Assembly: GCA_934047225.1 (NCBI GenBank)
Contig: OW203985.1
Location: 6,651,501 to 6,715,500, forward strand
Length of the DNA: 64,000 nucleotides
Direction: 5' to 3'
Origin: Ypsolopha sequella
Lineage: Eukaryota > Arthropoda > Insecta > Lepidoptera > Ypsolophidae
Shown: one piece after another, positions 10,958 to 22,049 of the stretch
Position numbering within the stretch: the first letter of the stretch is position 1
Layout: each line of letters begins with the position of its first letter
Program-made: the position numbers and the translations under genes
Notes under the pieces: model-generated
Told to the model about the DNA's origin: nothing
What the model saw: only the letters and a program-made list of their open reading frames with translations
Databases searched by the model: none

Positions 10958-11083
10958 TCAAAAATAGTAGTTTATGCTACAAGGGCGAAAAGGAATAAAT
11001 TACGAGGACGAGCGTAGCGAGTGTTTTAAACGTAACCGAGTAATTTATTGCTCTTACGCCCGTGTATCATACTACGTTTTTCA
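10958..11083. repeat. Fold-back (palindromic) repeat
   Basis: Imperfect inverted arms: 10962-11003 ('gtagtttatgctac...ggaataaattac') pairs with 11039-11080 read in reverse. The centre carries 'gagcgtagcgagtg'. It is non-coding and MITE-like in shape. Confidence 0.6.
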
Positions 11084-11439
11084 ATGCATAGTGTGAGGAA
11101 ATAAAACAAATATAATCTTATGAACTTTAAATTATGATTGACTCAAAAGGACTGTATCCAGAGCCGTTAAACAGTGGGAAAAAAAAGTATTACATTTATG
11201 GTACACAGGAAAGGTTGCAGGTTAGCCAACCATTGTAAATAAATAAAAAAATAATAATAATAAAGCCCTAGGGCAAAATAATCGAATTTCTGTTCGGTTT
11301 TGATGCATAAAAAGTGGGCCTTCACGAGCACTTGCATTGAAAATATTATTAATTAGCAGGATAAGTGACAACTATATATTTGTTGTCTTGTATTTTCTTA
11401 TCCCTTGGTTAAAGTAGATATAAGTAATTCAATGTATAG

Positions 11440-11900
11440 TTTAAGTTTATGTTAAAAAAAAAGACATGATCTTGCCAAGTTTCTTGCCCGTTCTTCTTAG
11501 CAAGACTAATCGAATGGGCGGAGGTAGGCATGTATTTATATACGTAACCTATTACTATGTAGTATATAGGATGGGATTTGGTCGGCCGCCTGGATTCGTG
11601 CTGGGGGCTCGGTTGGTGATCATTGAACCTTGTTCCTGGTCCCTGGCCGGGTCTCCGGTATGGGTTCGGGCGGTTGATTGGATTTCACCTTGTATAATAA
11701 TATTTTACCTATAATTTTAATTGTATATATATTGCTACATAAATTAAATAAACATTTAATCTAAGTAGTTCATGTACATTTATTATTTTATTACATATAT
11801 TTTTATAAGATTAAAATTTGACTTGTGAAACGTGTATTATATATACCTACTTTGCAAAATAAACTTTTTGAATTTTGAATTTGAATTTTGAATTTTTATC
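11440..11900 (+). repeat. Probable LINE 3' untranslated region and tail
   Basis: 'tttcttgcccgttcttctta' (~11480) followed 400 bases later by 'aataaactttttgaattttg' and repeated TTTGAAT units (11862-11897) has the form of a LINE 3' end with microsatellite tail. The frame at 11466-11714 has no recognisable domain. Confidence 0.45.
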
Positions 11901-12083
11901 ATATTTCTTACGCGAGAAACATTAAATGTACGAGTTCCAAATCGTTTACTCAGAATCATTTTTCGTTGAAGAAAATTTCCTTTTTATTACGCACTTTTAT
12001 TCGGATAATAATTCCGCACTTTGATAAAGAAAGCTATTAAATACCTTGACGTCTTTTTGTGACATTAAACGAAAAAGAAAATT

Positions 12084-12180
12084 GGGCAAGTGCGAGTTGG
12101 ATTCGCGCACAAAAGGTTCCATACCACCACACAATACGGGTAGAAAATCCTAAAAATATTATGGAAAATAACAAAAATAT
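12084..12180 (+). repeat. 'aagtgcgagtcggactcgcg' repeat, copy 2
   Basis: The stretch near 12086-12140 ('caagtgcgagttggattcgc', 'acacaatacggg') matches the copies at 1490 and 27765. Confidence 0.6.
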
Positions 12181-12185
12181 TTATT

Positions 12186-13600
12186 TATTTATTTTCATAA
12201 TTTGAGAACATACAGCTTTTAAATTTAATACAAATTGATAAAATTAGATACAGTAGACCTGTTTTGTAAGAAAGAAAAGGGCATTGTAAGTTTGATGGTA
12301 CACTATTTTTTCAAAAATGTTTGAAAACATATTAATTTTGGAGTATGGACTGTAATTATTTATAGCATTTCTGACACCTTTTTTGTTAACTGGAGTGATG
12401 AAAGCTTGTTTCCAAACTTTGGGTACTGCCCTCTCTGAGAGATCGTAGGCAGAGTAGATTTGAACAAATCGGTGAGCAATTGAATGAAAGTCGGTAATAT
12501 TTGTTCTTTTTAATTTACATTGTTTGGTAGAAGCATCATTCATATATGATTTGAAAAATCGAAATTTATTGCGTCTTTTAATTATTTATTTCGCGTGATT
12601 TATCCATTTCGTTAATGACAATTATTTTATTTTAGAAATTCCGGGGAATTTATTGCCTCCCAGGAGCTCGGGAGGTTGAATAATATTCCCGGAGTCTCCC
12701 GGGCATTCCGGGAGGGTTGGGAACCTTACTGGCAGGGCAAGGCTTTTTGCGCATCCAATAATAAAGACAGGGTATATTCCATCGGTATATTTATAGTAAA
12801 TTTGCATCAAGTGATTTTAATAGTTTAAGAACTAAGTCATCATTAAATTCAACGTCGCCAATGCTAACGGAGGATGGGTAAATGTCACTTGCGGTGGGGG
12901 GAGGGGGTAAATCGGAATCATCACTGAGAAATGTAGTTTGGAAGTAATCAGAGAATAAATTACAGATAGATTCACCGGATTCAGCTGATTTATCATCAAA
13001 GTGCATACAGGATGGATGAACCACCTTTCGAATTTTTCGAGGACTTAACATGTGACCAGAACAATTCAATTCAATTAAATTCAAATTTATTTGCACCATA
13101 ATGTTCGAAAGGTCTTAAATAACATTTATAGTATCAATTACGGACCCTGTCAGGCACAGCAAAGTAACTTAAAGCTAGTAATACAATTATTATTATTCTA
13201 CATAGGTAATTACCTATATACTTATGGGATATAAAGAAACATTTATCCATCTTGAACGGTTTGGGAGTGGAGATAATTGATTCTTGAATAGCTGTTATAT
13301 AAAATTAATAGCATAATCTTTTCATATTTTTATGCTTTTACGAATAAAAGAAAAAGAAACGTAATCTGAGAGATTACCGTAAGTTTAGAATTCTCGGTGG
13401 AACTTGCCTTTTTCTCTTAAAAGCTTTTTAAGTTCAGTTGAGTACCATGGTGGAAAAGATTGTCCGGAAGCAAATTTGCGAGGAACAAATTTATCTCTAA
13501 AATTGTACAAGATTTTATTGGATGCCATAGCAACATTAAAGCGACAAAAACAAGCCGCTAGATGGTGGCGCATGGCAAACACTAAGGCATCCTCTGAGTG
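12186..13600 (-). pseudogene. Broken CR1/Jockey-group LINE, antisense
   Basis: Read on the minus strand from 13582 down, three LINE pieces appear in order. 13582-13385 has 'FPPWYSTELKKLL' (endonuclease/RT linker). 13099-12791 carries linker sequence and 'FNDDLVLKLLKSLDANLL' leading towards the RT. 12543-12244 has 'VPKVWKQAFITPVNKKG' and 'NIFEKIVY', the first RT blocks. The RT then stops abruptly and joins a (TATT)n tail near 12186-12200, so most of the RT has been lost by deletion. Foreign segments interrupt it at about 12630-12720 and 13070-13340, and there are several frameshifts. Confidence 0.75.
13065..13340 (-). repeat. Insertion inside the broken LINE
   Basis: The LINE coding sequence is interrupted here. 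The left edge 'caattcaattcaattaaatt' looks like the microsatellite tail of another antisense LINE or SINE. No domain is seen in the remaining ~230 bases. Confidence 0.45.
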
Positions 13601-13781
13601 CGAAGCCTAATAATATCCTTTTCCTGTAATCTTTACGTAATCACCTATTCTAATACCATACTTTTTCATGTTTTTTGTTGTTGTTTTGGATGATGACGTT
13701 CAAAAACGCTACGTTTTCGAGGTTTTTCGAGGCCCTTGGACACAAAATAACCACTTACAGAATATTTACTCCGCACAACTA

Positions 13782-13908
13782 GCGAAAACAGGCGCACGCA
13801 CACATAGACGCGTACGTACGACGATCTCGGAGATAGTCGGGTCAGAGAATATAAAGTATTGGTCGGGTGCTCAGAATAAGGAATACAAATAGAAGCCTGG
13901 CTAAAATA
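13782..13908. repeat. Left arm of an inverted repeat around the THAP remnant
   Basis: This matches the reverse complement of 16008-16122: 'gaaaacaggcgcac', 'catagacgcg', 'gatctcgg', 'gtattgg' and the 34-base block at 13872-13905 that begins 'cagaataaggaatacaaata'. The innermost ~36 bases are nearly identical between arms and the outer parts are diverged. Confidence 0.7.
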
Positions 13909-13999
13909 ATACGCGGAGAAAGACACCTATCCTTGATTTTCTTACGACATTCTAGTGCGTTAGAGAGAGATGGATATGTATTAGTTTTTTCTTAATATG

Positions 14000-14800
14000 G
14001 TAGGTTGTCACTAGTTCGTTGCTTTGCTAGTGATGTAACAATGTCGATTTTCGACTACGATAAATTAACCAAATCGAAATGAACCACGATCAATCTGCTG
14101 TGGTAAGCACATTATATCGTATCAAAGTGTGAAAAAAAAAAGAGAATGCAGGAGGCACCGACCTTTCTGGTGACATCCTCTTGCTTGGAAGGAGGCCAAG
14201 AGAATTAATAGCAAAGTGGTCTCTGTCTACCCCAGTGGGACACATGTTATATTGTGTAAATAAGGAATTAATGAAAGGATATCTTTCGTTTAGCATAATA
14301 TTTTTTATTAAGTACAAATTACTATATCGTAGGCAGGTAGGTACATAAGTTAAGTCCAAAATTGTGCTTGTTTCTAGTACAAAAAATGCTGTAGCTTTTA
14401 TCAGAGATACAACCGTAAACTATTTAAGTGGATACTTTTTAACTCGCCTCTTAACTCAGTCAAATAGATGTTCGTTGATGTCGCGTCTTTGTTAAATCAA
14501 GGAGGAAGGAATTAATCGCAACAATAGAAATCATAATAATCATAGACTTATAGGCTTCGTAATAATAATATTATGTCAATGATGAGCGATGACAGCGCAA
14601 TTACTACAGAGGTAATTTTTTTTTTATTATTTCTATCAAATAAACATAAACTTATCTTGAATAATAACTAATAACAAATAATGAACGATTAAAATACCTA
14701 ATAACCTGTAATAAGAAATCAAATTATGCACAGTTTAAGTCAATAAGCATTCCCAAAATTCATTTCACAATAGAACTACCCTGTCAAAGTACTTTTATTG
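14000..14800. other. No gene recognised
   Basis: A+T-rich. Near 14205-14245, 'gcaaagtggtctctgtctac' resembles a recurrent repeat tail ('gtagtctctgtctatccct' occurs near 55465). Nothing else is seen. Confidence 0.4.
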
Positions 14801-14854
14801 TCAACCACTAAGTACGAAAATCTCTTGATCTGCGGAATTTCTTCGTGAAGTCGA

Positions 14855-15613
14855 TCACGGAAGTAACGTACAAGTTCTGAACAGGCCTTTCATAACAATT
14901 TGCGAACATAGAAGTATGCACTTTTCTACACCACAGACATCCATAGGTACTGGTTCTGTTGCCTAAAATTGAAAAATTATTGAAACAAACAAGATTGATA
15001 ATGCAATTATACATAATTATTTAAAGGTTACCAATGTGTCTGTATCTGGTAAATATAACGTCGGTAAAGCATCTGCTTTTAACCGTCTCCATTTTAAATT
15101 TTCGTTTGGTCCAAAAGAATCCGGCGTAAAGGGTTTCGAACAAATATGACTGCTATTTTTAATTGCCCAATTCGGTCTAATTATTCGTCTAAGCCATTCA
15201 CTTTTTAATTATTCCCTTTTTGGAAATCTGTAACAAAAAAATATTGCGATATTTATTCGGCATTATTTTTCTTTTAACTCGCCCTGCAATTAATCTGCGG
15301 TATTATCCTTTATGCACGGCTGCCGCGGGAACCAATGTTCGATAGTTTGCCACACTGACTTTAGTACATCACTATGCGAAAAAACATAACCTCTAATAGT
15401 CGGCAGAAAATCCATATAAAACAGGCAAATATCGGTGTAGAATTGAACACGAGTATGATATACAAGAACTACTATTATTGTTACTGAGTTTTAGGTATGA
15501 TCCTGCAACTTACTAACATAAAAACTATCAGAACTCACCGATGAAATGATTGCTTCATTGTTGTTTTCTTTTGTTCCTGTATGCGATTTACAGCCTTCAA
15601 TCGCACAAGACAT
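14855..15613 (-). pseudogene. THAP zinc-finger gene remnant, three exon-like blocks
   Basis: On the minus strand, 15613-15539 reads 'MSCAIEGCKSHTG...' and ends at a GTGAGT donor. 15227-15032 follows a 'gttacag' acceptor and reads 'FPKRE', a stop, then 'EWLRRIIRPNW...ICSKPF...LKWRRLKADALP', ending at a GTAACC donor. 14962-14855 follows a 'ttttag' acceptor and reads 'ATEPVPMDVCGV...' to a stop. The THAP family binds DNA through a C2CH zinc site near the N-terminus; two cysteines of the first block and the later 'ICS' cysteine are visible. Damage: an in-frame TAA after 'FPKRE', the zinc histidine of 'CSxHF' replaced by proline, and a phase mismatch between the first two blocks. It could be a decayed P-element-like transposase N-terminus or a host THAP pseudogene. 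Confidence 0.7.
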
Positions 15614-16007
15614 TTTATGACAATGTTAAAAAAACAATCAACACAAACAATAATAAATCACACTTTCACGAATTTTGAGAGGAAGAGCACCAAAATATTT
15701 AATTTCTCTCGGTAAAGCTGTAAACTTTCGCAAAATGCATTGGACATTTCGATGCCACCAAATTAAGATGTGATGCACGCAACGAACGATATTACAACAC
15801 AACGATACAATGATGAGACATATTTAATTTGATGGTATTATAATTTTTAAAATACATCCAAATTACATCCGTCTGACATTTGTTTGGTTCAATCTAGTGA
15901 CACACCAGGAAAAAATATAAAGTAAGTGCGGTCCGTCGTTTCATTCACTCGTATTATACAGGAGTAATTTACGTTAGATGAGTACAATGGCTAATGCCCA
16001 GTTCTTA

Positions 16008-16122
16008 TTTTAGCCAGGCTTCTATTTGTATTCCTTATTCTGAGGTCGGGTGAATGCCAATACGAAATTCTGCCGAGATCATCATATCGCGTCTATGCAT
16101 GTGTGCGTCTGTTTTCACTCTG
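16008..16122. repeat. Right arm of the inverted repeat around the THAP remnant
   Basis: Reverse-complement partner of 13782-13908. The two arms enclose about 2.1 kb that contains the THAP exon-like blocks. Confidence 0.7.
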
Positions 16123-16194
16123 TCGTCGAGTCGGCCTTCTGGTAGTATCTATTTCGTGCCTTGGGCTTAATTTTTTTTATTTATTACTTGTATA

Positions 16195-16385
16195 TGTATT
16201 ACTTGTGGAAGAGCCCATAGTAATAATGTATTCTGTGAAAATTTCAACTAGCTACCTATAATGACTAAAGCTCTAGACCCCTGCGACAGATGGACGAACG
16301 AGCAGACAGACAAACAGACATCAAACAGCAGAGGCTCAGTAATAGGGTTGCTTTTGGCACACTTCATGTGTACGGAACCCTAAAA
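16195..16385 (+). repeat. Interspersed repeat tail ('gtacggaaccctaaaaa')
   Basis: The order 'cagatggacgaacgagcaga', 'cagtaatagggtt', 'gtacggaaccctaaaaa' is the usual 3' part of the repeat whose head is 'aagtgcgagtcggactcgcg', as I recall it from lepidopteran genomes. The small frame at 16290-16511 is not a gene. Confidence 0.5.
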
Positions 16386-16389
16386 AAGC

Positions 16390-17180
16390 GTAAAGTTATT
16401 TTCTTCTTCCTTACAAATCGAGTCAGCTGTTTGAGACAACTTGTATTGAGATTTGGGTCACAAAAGACATTACTTTACGTCACGGGTTTTGTCGGAGAAA
16501 GTTTTAATTAATGGTACCTAACATCCAATAAAAGCTGAATTTTATTTATACAACCAAATTCATACTGGAGAGTCTTTCAGTAACAGTAGAGTGTCGATTA
16601 TCCGAACCATGACCAAATATGATCCGAACTAATTGGGAGATACGGGTGTTTGGAAAACCGATTTATTCGGATAATCGAACTGTATTATTTTATTTGCCAA
16701 TTTGCCAATAAAAACCATATTTATCATATAATATGAATCTCTTTTATGACAATGAAAGTATAAATCGGAGGTATTTAGTACAGACAGCCTAGTAAACAAT
16801 AGTAGATTACACAACAAGTGAAAAAAATAAGAATTTGAATCACATTTTATTATGCTCACAAGTGATCGGTAAATAAGAGAACAAAACATAAATTTGTATT
16901 ACTTATTATATAATATCATACATAAAATTGCTCTAACAAGGCTAGAATGTAAAACTATTGATAGTGTTTTTGGTTACTATTGGATCAAAGTAACAACAGT
17001 GGATGTGGGCATTCGAGTTATTGTAAGAAGAAAGAAGCAATAAACGACAAATATACTCGTAATATACGAGTAGATGAAGAAATAAAGAAAATCAGATTTG
17101 ACCGTTTGTGCATTTGAGGCTAGAGAAAAAACTCAAGACTTGACTTTCCCAGACTTTTGGCTTTCCCAGAAAGGTTTATT
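16390..17180. other. No feature recognised
   Basis: A+T-rich with no convincing coding or repeat signal. 'gagtgtcgattatccgaacc' near 16590 and 'cggataatcgaactgta' near 16668 are roughly inverted to each other and may mark a small unclassified element; related 'ggataaccgaagttcggata' occurs near 19557. Confidence 0.4.
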
Positions 17181-17185
17181 GGTAG

Positions 17186-17838
17186 GATGTTTTATGGAAA
17201 ACTTTGCCTGTAAACCAATTCATTAATAAAAAAATGAGACTTCAAGCAATAAATGCATGTTTTTTATATATATTTTTTTGTTTTTGTAAACTATAAGTTT
17301 AAAAGCTAAGTGGTATGTTACATATTAGCACAATTATTATATTATATTTTTCGGTATACGCGACACCGTTACAAATACATGGAAATGTTCAAATCTAAAA
17401 AGTTCATATTTGCAAAAAAAAAAAAAGGAAATTTTAACTTGGCTTTTTGTGTACTGGTCTCACAAAAGCTAATTACAGATCATTACAATTATTTTATCAA
17501 TATTAAAACAAGTTAATTATTTTCACGTGGAATCGAATTGAGTCCGTGAAAGTAGGCGATTATTTATCTATAGTTACAACACTATAGAAAAAATTGAATG
17601 AGAATGTAACTGTTTTTGAGACATTGTGTAGTAATTCAAAATTGCATTTTATTTTGGAATATGCGTGAAAATAATACTTGAAATATGTTCCGTGATAATT
17701 AAATAACGTTTATTTATTTTCTTTAAACCCAATAAGTTAATAATTATTTGTTAACGGTTTCATTTATTACATGTAAAGTTATATTCTATGGTCGTTCTTA
17801 TCTGTCAAAACGGGCCTCTTATTTTGTGGTAACTGTAA
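17186..17838 (+). repeat. Inverted duplication, arm 1
   Basis: About 650 bases that match 30917-31568 in reverse complement almost throughout, with small indels in homopolymers. Shared landmarks are 'ggaaaactttgcctgtaaac', 'tacgcgacaccgttacaaat', 'gtctcacaaaagctaattac' and 'gtcgttcttatctgtcaaaa'. This arm abuts the mariner fragment. No protein domain is seen inside. Confidence 0.85.
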
Positions 17839-19450
17839 TACAGTGTCAGTAAGAGTAGCACAAAGTTGGTTTAAGCGTTTTCAATCCGGGAATTTTGATG
17901 TCAAAGATGTACCTCGCTCTGGTCGCCCTGTTACGGATAAAATGGACGCCATGTTTGAAAAAGTGGAGCAAGATAGGCATATCAGTAGTTACGACATAGC
18001 TGAAGAACTGGGAATTGACTACAAAACAGTTTGACCCATTTGAAAAAAGCTGGGTATACAAAACTGAGTTGACTCTCTGCTGACTACATACTCTGCTCTT
18101 ACGTCATCTAGCTGGTTGTCTTTCAGATTTCTAGGTATTCTTCTTTCATGTCATCCATCGAAAGTCATGCAACTGAATTTTATTTCAGCGGAAAAGTAAT
18201 TCCGATAGCAACCCGATATTTGAGGGCCACACGAGCTTACTGATAAAAACCCAATGAACCGTGTACTCATTTGCGATTCTTTACTGAGACGTAATGAAAC
18301 TGAACCGTTTTTGAAGATATTGATAACTGGTGATGAAAAGTGGATCACGTACGATAAGAACGTGTGAAAAAGGTCGTTGTCAAAGATTGGTAAGGCTTCA
18401 CAGACTGAAAGAAAGAAAGAAAGAAAAGCTTTATTATGATGGTAAAAAAAAATACGCCAAAAAACAAATGTAAATTGTAAAAAATATGTAACAAAAAAAT
18501 ATATAAGTAAAAGAATACCCTGATAAATAGACGTCGCTCAGCAATTGCTACCAAAAAAAAAAAAAGATTTTAGATAGCGCTTATTTTCAGCTACATCCAG
18601 TCCACTAGTAAGTTTACAAATAATCATAAAGTACAAAATCAAAAGATTGCTTAAATTAATGAACACATTAAATAAGTGTGAGCAAGGTATTTACGATTAT
18701 GTATATGTATGTAAAAAAATATGGGAAAGCTTATATACTTAAATACTTTAATATACTTAATTAACTAATAGACCTAAACGTAGATATTTATATTTATTAC
18801 TTATATTAATTATGAAACTACCTAATAAACCAGGAAGTGCTTAGGAGTACCTTTATTTTGGCGCTTTTAGGCGCCTTTATAATCAGTAGAATTTATGTAC
18901 CTATTTTCGGTAAATGTAGCAAAACCTAGGTTAACTCGCAATAAGGTGATGCTGTGTATATGGTGGGATTGGAAGGGTATGTTCATTAATAGCTTTTACC
19001 ACCGGGCAGAACCATCGATGCGAATCTCTACTGCGAACAACTGATGAGATTAAAGAACGAAGTTGAATCACAAGTTGAGAGAAAGTGGCTGAAATTGATC
19101 AATAGAAAGGGTGTGGTCTTTCATCAAGATGACGCTAGACCACACACAACTTTAGCCACTCATCAAAAATTAAGAGAGTTTGGCTGGGAGGTGTTAATGC
19201 ATCCGGCATATAGGCCTGAGGGCCTGACCTTGCACCTTCAGATTTCCACCTGTTTCGGTCTCTTCAAATTCTTAAGGCAGTGTCAGGTTAACATCAAGAG
19301 AGGACTGCCAAACCTACTTGTCTTTTTTTTTTGATCAGAAGTCCCAAAATGTCTACAGCAACGGGATCATGTTATTACCTACAAGATGGCAGAAAGTCAT
19401 CGAACAAAATGGCATATATATACTATACTTAAATGAAAATAAACTTTGAA
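17838..19450 (+). pseudogene. Mariner (Tc1/mariner) transposase pseudogene
   Basis: Fragments of a mariner cut-and-paste transposase occur in order. 17843-18034 has 'WFKRFQSGNFDVKDVPRSGR' and 'ISSYDIAEELGIDYKTV' (helix-turn-helix region). About 18310-18400 has 'ITGDEKWITYD' with the first catalytic Asp. From 18912 come 'KVMLCIWWDWKGM' and 'KGVVFHQDDARPHT' with the second Asp, then 'GWEVLMHPAYRP'. At ~19215 a frameshift occurs, and the third-Asp region ('DLAPSDFHLF') continues in another frame. About 19373-19420 gives the C-terminal 'RWQKVIEQNG'. The N-terminal start is missing, several stops are present, and a ~510 base insertion splits the gene at 18403-18911. It is clearly dead. Confidence 0.85.
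18403..18911 (-). mobile_element. Retroelement insertion within mariner
   Basis: Mariner coding sequence breaks after '...ggcttcacagact' and resumes with 'gtagcaaaacctaggtta'. The inserted block begins with (GAAA)n followed by 'agctttatt', i.e. an antisense poly-purine/pyrimidine tail next to AATAAAG, as in a minus-strand LINE or SINE. No internal domain is readable. Confidence 0.6.
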
Positions 19451-19633
19451 AAATAATGTGTTGAGTTTTCATATAAAATGCGAAGAAACTTGAAGCCGTA
19501 GCGGGAGAGAGCGAGTAAGTGCGAGCGAGGGCCAGCAGTTCGGTTAACCGATCGTTCGGATAACCGAAGTTCGGATAATTAACGATCTACTGTAGATGGT
19601 CGATATTTCAAGTCACGACTGACAACTTGATAA

Positions 19634-19883
19634 GGTGTTACGATGAAGTTGCGGGAGCCGAAAACTGGCGATAGTACCCGTCCAAACCAACAACATTCGG
19701 TGAGAAAAAATTGAGAAATCGAGAAAAAAAATCTGTTGTTCCATACATTTTGGTCGGGTAGCTATGTATTTTTTCTATGGAACAGCTGGTTTTTTTTTCG
19801 TGATTCGAGTGTCGGCTCCATAGTAAAAGTTGTTCGTATGGACGAGTACTATCGCCAGTTTCCGTCAACTTCATCTTAACACC
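19634..19883. mobile_element. MITE with ~50 bp terminal inverted repeats
   Basis: Left end 'ggtgttacgatgaagttg' and the following 'aaaactggcgatagtacccg' are mirrored at the right end ('gacgagtactatcgccagtt', 'caacttcatcttaacacc'). It is short and non-coding with a T/A-rich interior. The inner sequence ('ccatacattttggtcgggta') resembles that of the MITE at 21045-21535, so both may belong to one superfamily. Confidence 0.8.
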
Positions 19884-20099
19884 CTGTGTACACATATTTA
19901 TATTATTAAGAAAATATATATGTATCGGCATTTTTTAATTTGCCTAGGCATCATAATTCTGTTAGAACAGCTGCGAGCGTTTTACAATTTGCCAAACGGT
20001 GAAGTTCGAGAGTTTAGAAACTGACGAAGCCGTTTATAAACTAACGAATGATAAAATTTGCCTGCCACATATGTAAAATAATTGCATAATTACGTTGTA

Positions 20100-20295
20100 A
20101 ACTGAGTCTCCAGAAGTATGAATTTGGCTCTATTACATAAAACATATCGTCACGACGTATATCCCAGAGGTGATTCCGAGTGTGTCTGTCACTATAAATT
20201 TCATAAAACTAATAAGTCCACACATGACCGGCAGGATTGGAACCTGGCTCAAGACTGAGAGTTCGGCGAAATACTGACTGAGATACCGCCGCCAA
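20100..20295 (-). repeat. tRNA-derived SINE-like segment, antisense
   Basis: On the minus strand, 'ggcggtatctcagtcagtat' (A-box-like) is followed about 40 bases later by 'ggttccaatcctg' (B-box-like), the layout of a tRNA-derived SINE head. The body boundary is not clear. Confidence 0.45.
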
Positions 20296-20344
20296 CTGTT
20301 GATTTGGGTGTATTACTATACAACAGGGGTGGCCAACTTGATTA

Positions 20345-20800
20345 GACACAAGATCTACTGTTTACAGATGAATCTCAGTCCAATCCAATCCATCAGCCCA
20401 TATCGGTCCACTGCTGGACATAGGCCTCTCCAAGGGCACGCCACATTTTTCTATCCTCGGCCATCCTCATCCAGCCACTACCGGCAATCTTTTTTAGATC
20501 GTCAGTCCAGCGAGCTGGCGGGCGTCCTGCACTGCGTCTGCCGGTTCGTGGTCTCCACTCGAGAACCTTTCTCCCCATCGGTTGTCGGTTCTTCGGCTGA
20601 TGTGGCCAGCCCACTGCCACTTCAGCTTGCTTATCTTAGAGGCTATGTGAATGACTTTGGTTCTTTGATGAATCACCTCATTTCTGATATGATACATCAA
20701 AGAAACTCCGAGCGTAGCCCGCTCCATAGCTCGCTGAGCGACTTTGAATCGGCGAACTAGTCCAACCGTCAGTGTCTCAGTGCGATCTACCAATTACATA
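20345..20800 (-). pseudogene. RTE-type LINE, reverse transcriptase C-terminus
   Basis: On the minus strand, 20793-20590 reads 'RFKVAQRAMERATLGVSL', 'IASKISKLKWQWAGHISRRT', and in another frame 20620-20393 reads 'RKVLEWRPRTGRRSAGRPPA', 'RWTDDLKKIAGSGWM' and 'EAYVQQW'. This is the characteristic C-terminal end of RTE-clade LINE reverse transcriptases common in Lepidoptera. A frameshift separates the halves near 'RRTDNRWG'. The 3' end has a (CCAAT)n-like tail on the plus strand at about 20383-20395. Upstream domains are absent. Confidence 0.85.
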
Positions 20801-21044
20801 CTTCTTGAAATTTTAAATGAAAATTACGAGGGAAAAAATCATTTTTGCCTTACCACGATCGACTGGTCCCTATTATATGCCAAAACAAAAGTAACCAGGA
20901 TTTAGCAAATTTTATAGGAGAGAATTGTTGATTTTTTACTTAGATGCAATTTTCATTTTATACATTTTACATGATGAAAAGTTTCAGTTGCGTACCTATA
21001 GTTAGTCTTCCTAACGTATTTTTTGGTTGGTCTGTATAGCTTAT

Positions 21045-21535
21045 ACAACGTGTATCAGAAAGGTGTAACCATATTTGAAGAGCTTATTCAGTCAATGGTA
21101 TAGAACAACTTTTGCCAAACCTGAAATCTAAAAAAAAATCTACCCTTCCATACATGTCAGCCGAACGGCATTGCATTTTTCTATGAAACAGTTAATTTTT
21201 TTTTCTAAAAACACTTATTAAAATAATAATTTCCAGATATATTTCGACATACAGTCGGCTTCAGTGGAATTTGATATAATTTTATATTGATAAATTTTAT
21301 CAAATTCCACTGAAGCCGACTGTATGTCGAAATATATCTGGAAATTATTATTTTAATAAGTGTTTTTATATAAATATATAATATAAACTGAATAAAAAAA
21401 CAAATAAGTTATCTTCAATATTTAATTTTTTTTTCGAGATACAGGGTTTGTTCCGTAGTAAAAGTTGTTCTAATCATTGACTGAACAAGCTCTTCAAATA
21501 TGGTTACACCTTTCTGTTACACGTTGTATAAGCTA
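21045..21535. mobile_element. MITE with ~65 bp terminal inverted repeats
   Basis: The left end ('cttatacaacgtgtatcaga', 'aggtgtaaccatatttgaag') is mirrored at the right end ('cttcaaatatggttacacct', 'gttacacgttgtataag'). The interior carries a separate perfect palindrome (21207-21367). Partial copies of the left end occur at 35153-35330 and 38428-38498. Confidence 0.85.
21207..21367. repeat. Perfect 70 bp inverted repeat with 21-base spacer
   Basis: Arm 21207-21276 is the exact reverse complement of 21298-21367 (checked base by base). It contains 'catacagtcggcttcagtgg'. It lies inside the MITE at 21045-21535 and is not present in the MITE partial copies in this window. Confidence 0.95.
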
Positions 21536-22049
21536 AATTTAAGTAAGTACATACAGATACTGGATTACGACATTACATGATGGCCATTATGCAACTCGGC
21601 TCAGATAGCCCGTCTTTTCAAACTTTCAGCTTTAAACTATTCTTATTAAACTTTTGTTACCATACAAGTATAAACAAAGCAAGAAACAATAACAGCTATT
21701 TATAATCCTTGTTTTCAACTTTTTCTTCACATTTTACTTGGATTCATCGAAGTTTATTCAAAGTTTACTTAATCTAATATTTCTGTTTTAGATTGGTTTA
21801 GTTTGTAGATTTTTTTCTTTTGCATATTATGTAATAATATTATAATATACTGTTAAATAAAAATAGTTGTAAAATGAAAATGTTATTTAAGTTTAATAAA
21901 AAAAGATACTTGAAAATTACTTATAAATGTTTATTAAAATATTTGTATTTAAATATTGAAATAAATATTTGTATTTAGCTATTTTCATTTAATTTGAAAC
22001 TATTAGACACAGGAAAAATTACAATCAGAGTATTTTCGAAATAATAGGT

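Noticed and set aside
20299..20760. Plus-strand 153-codon frame
   Set aside because: It is antisense to the RTE-type reverse transcriptase, which has the recognisable domain.
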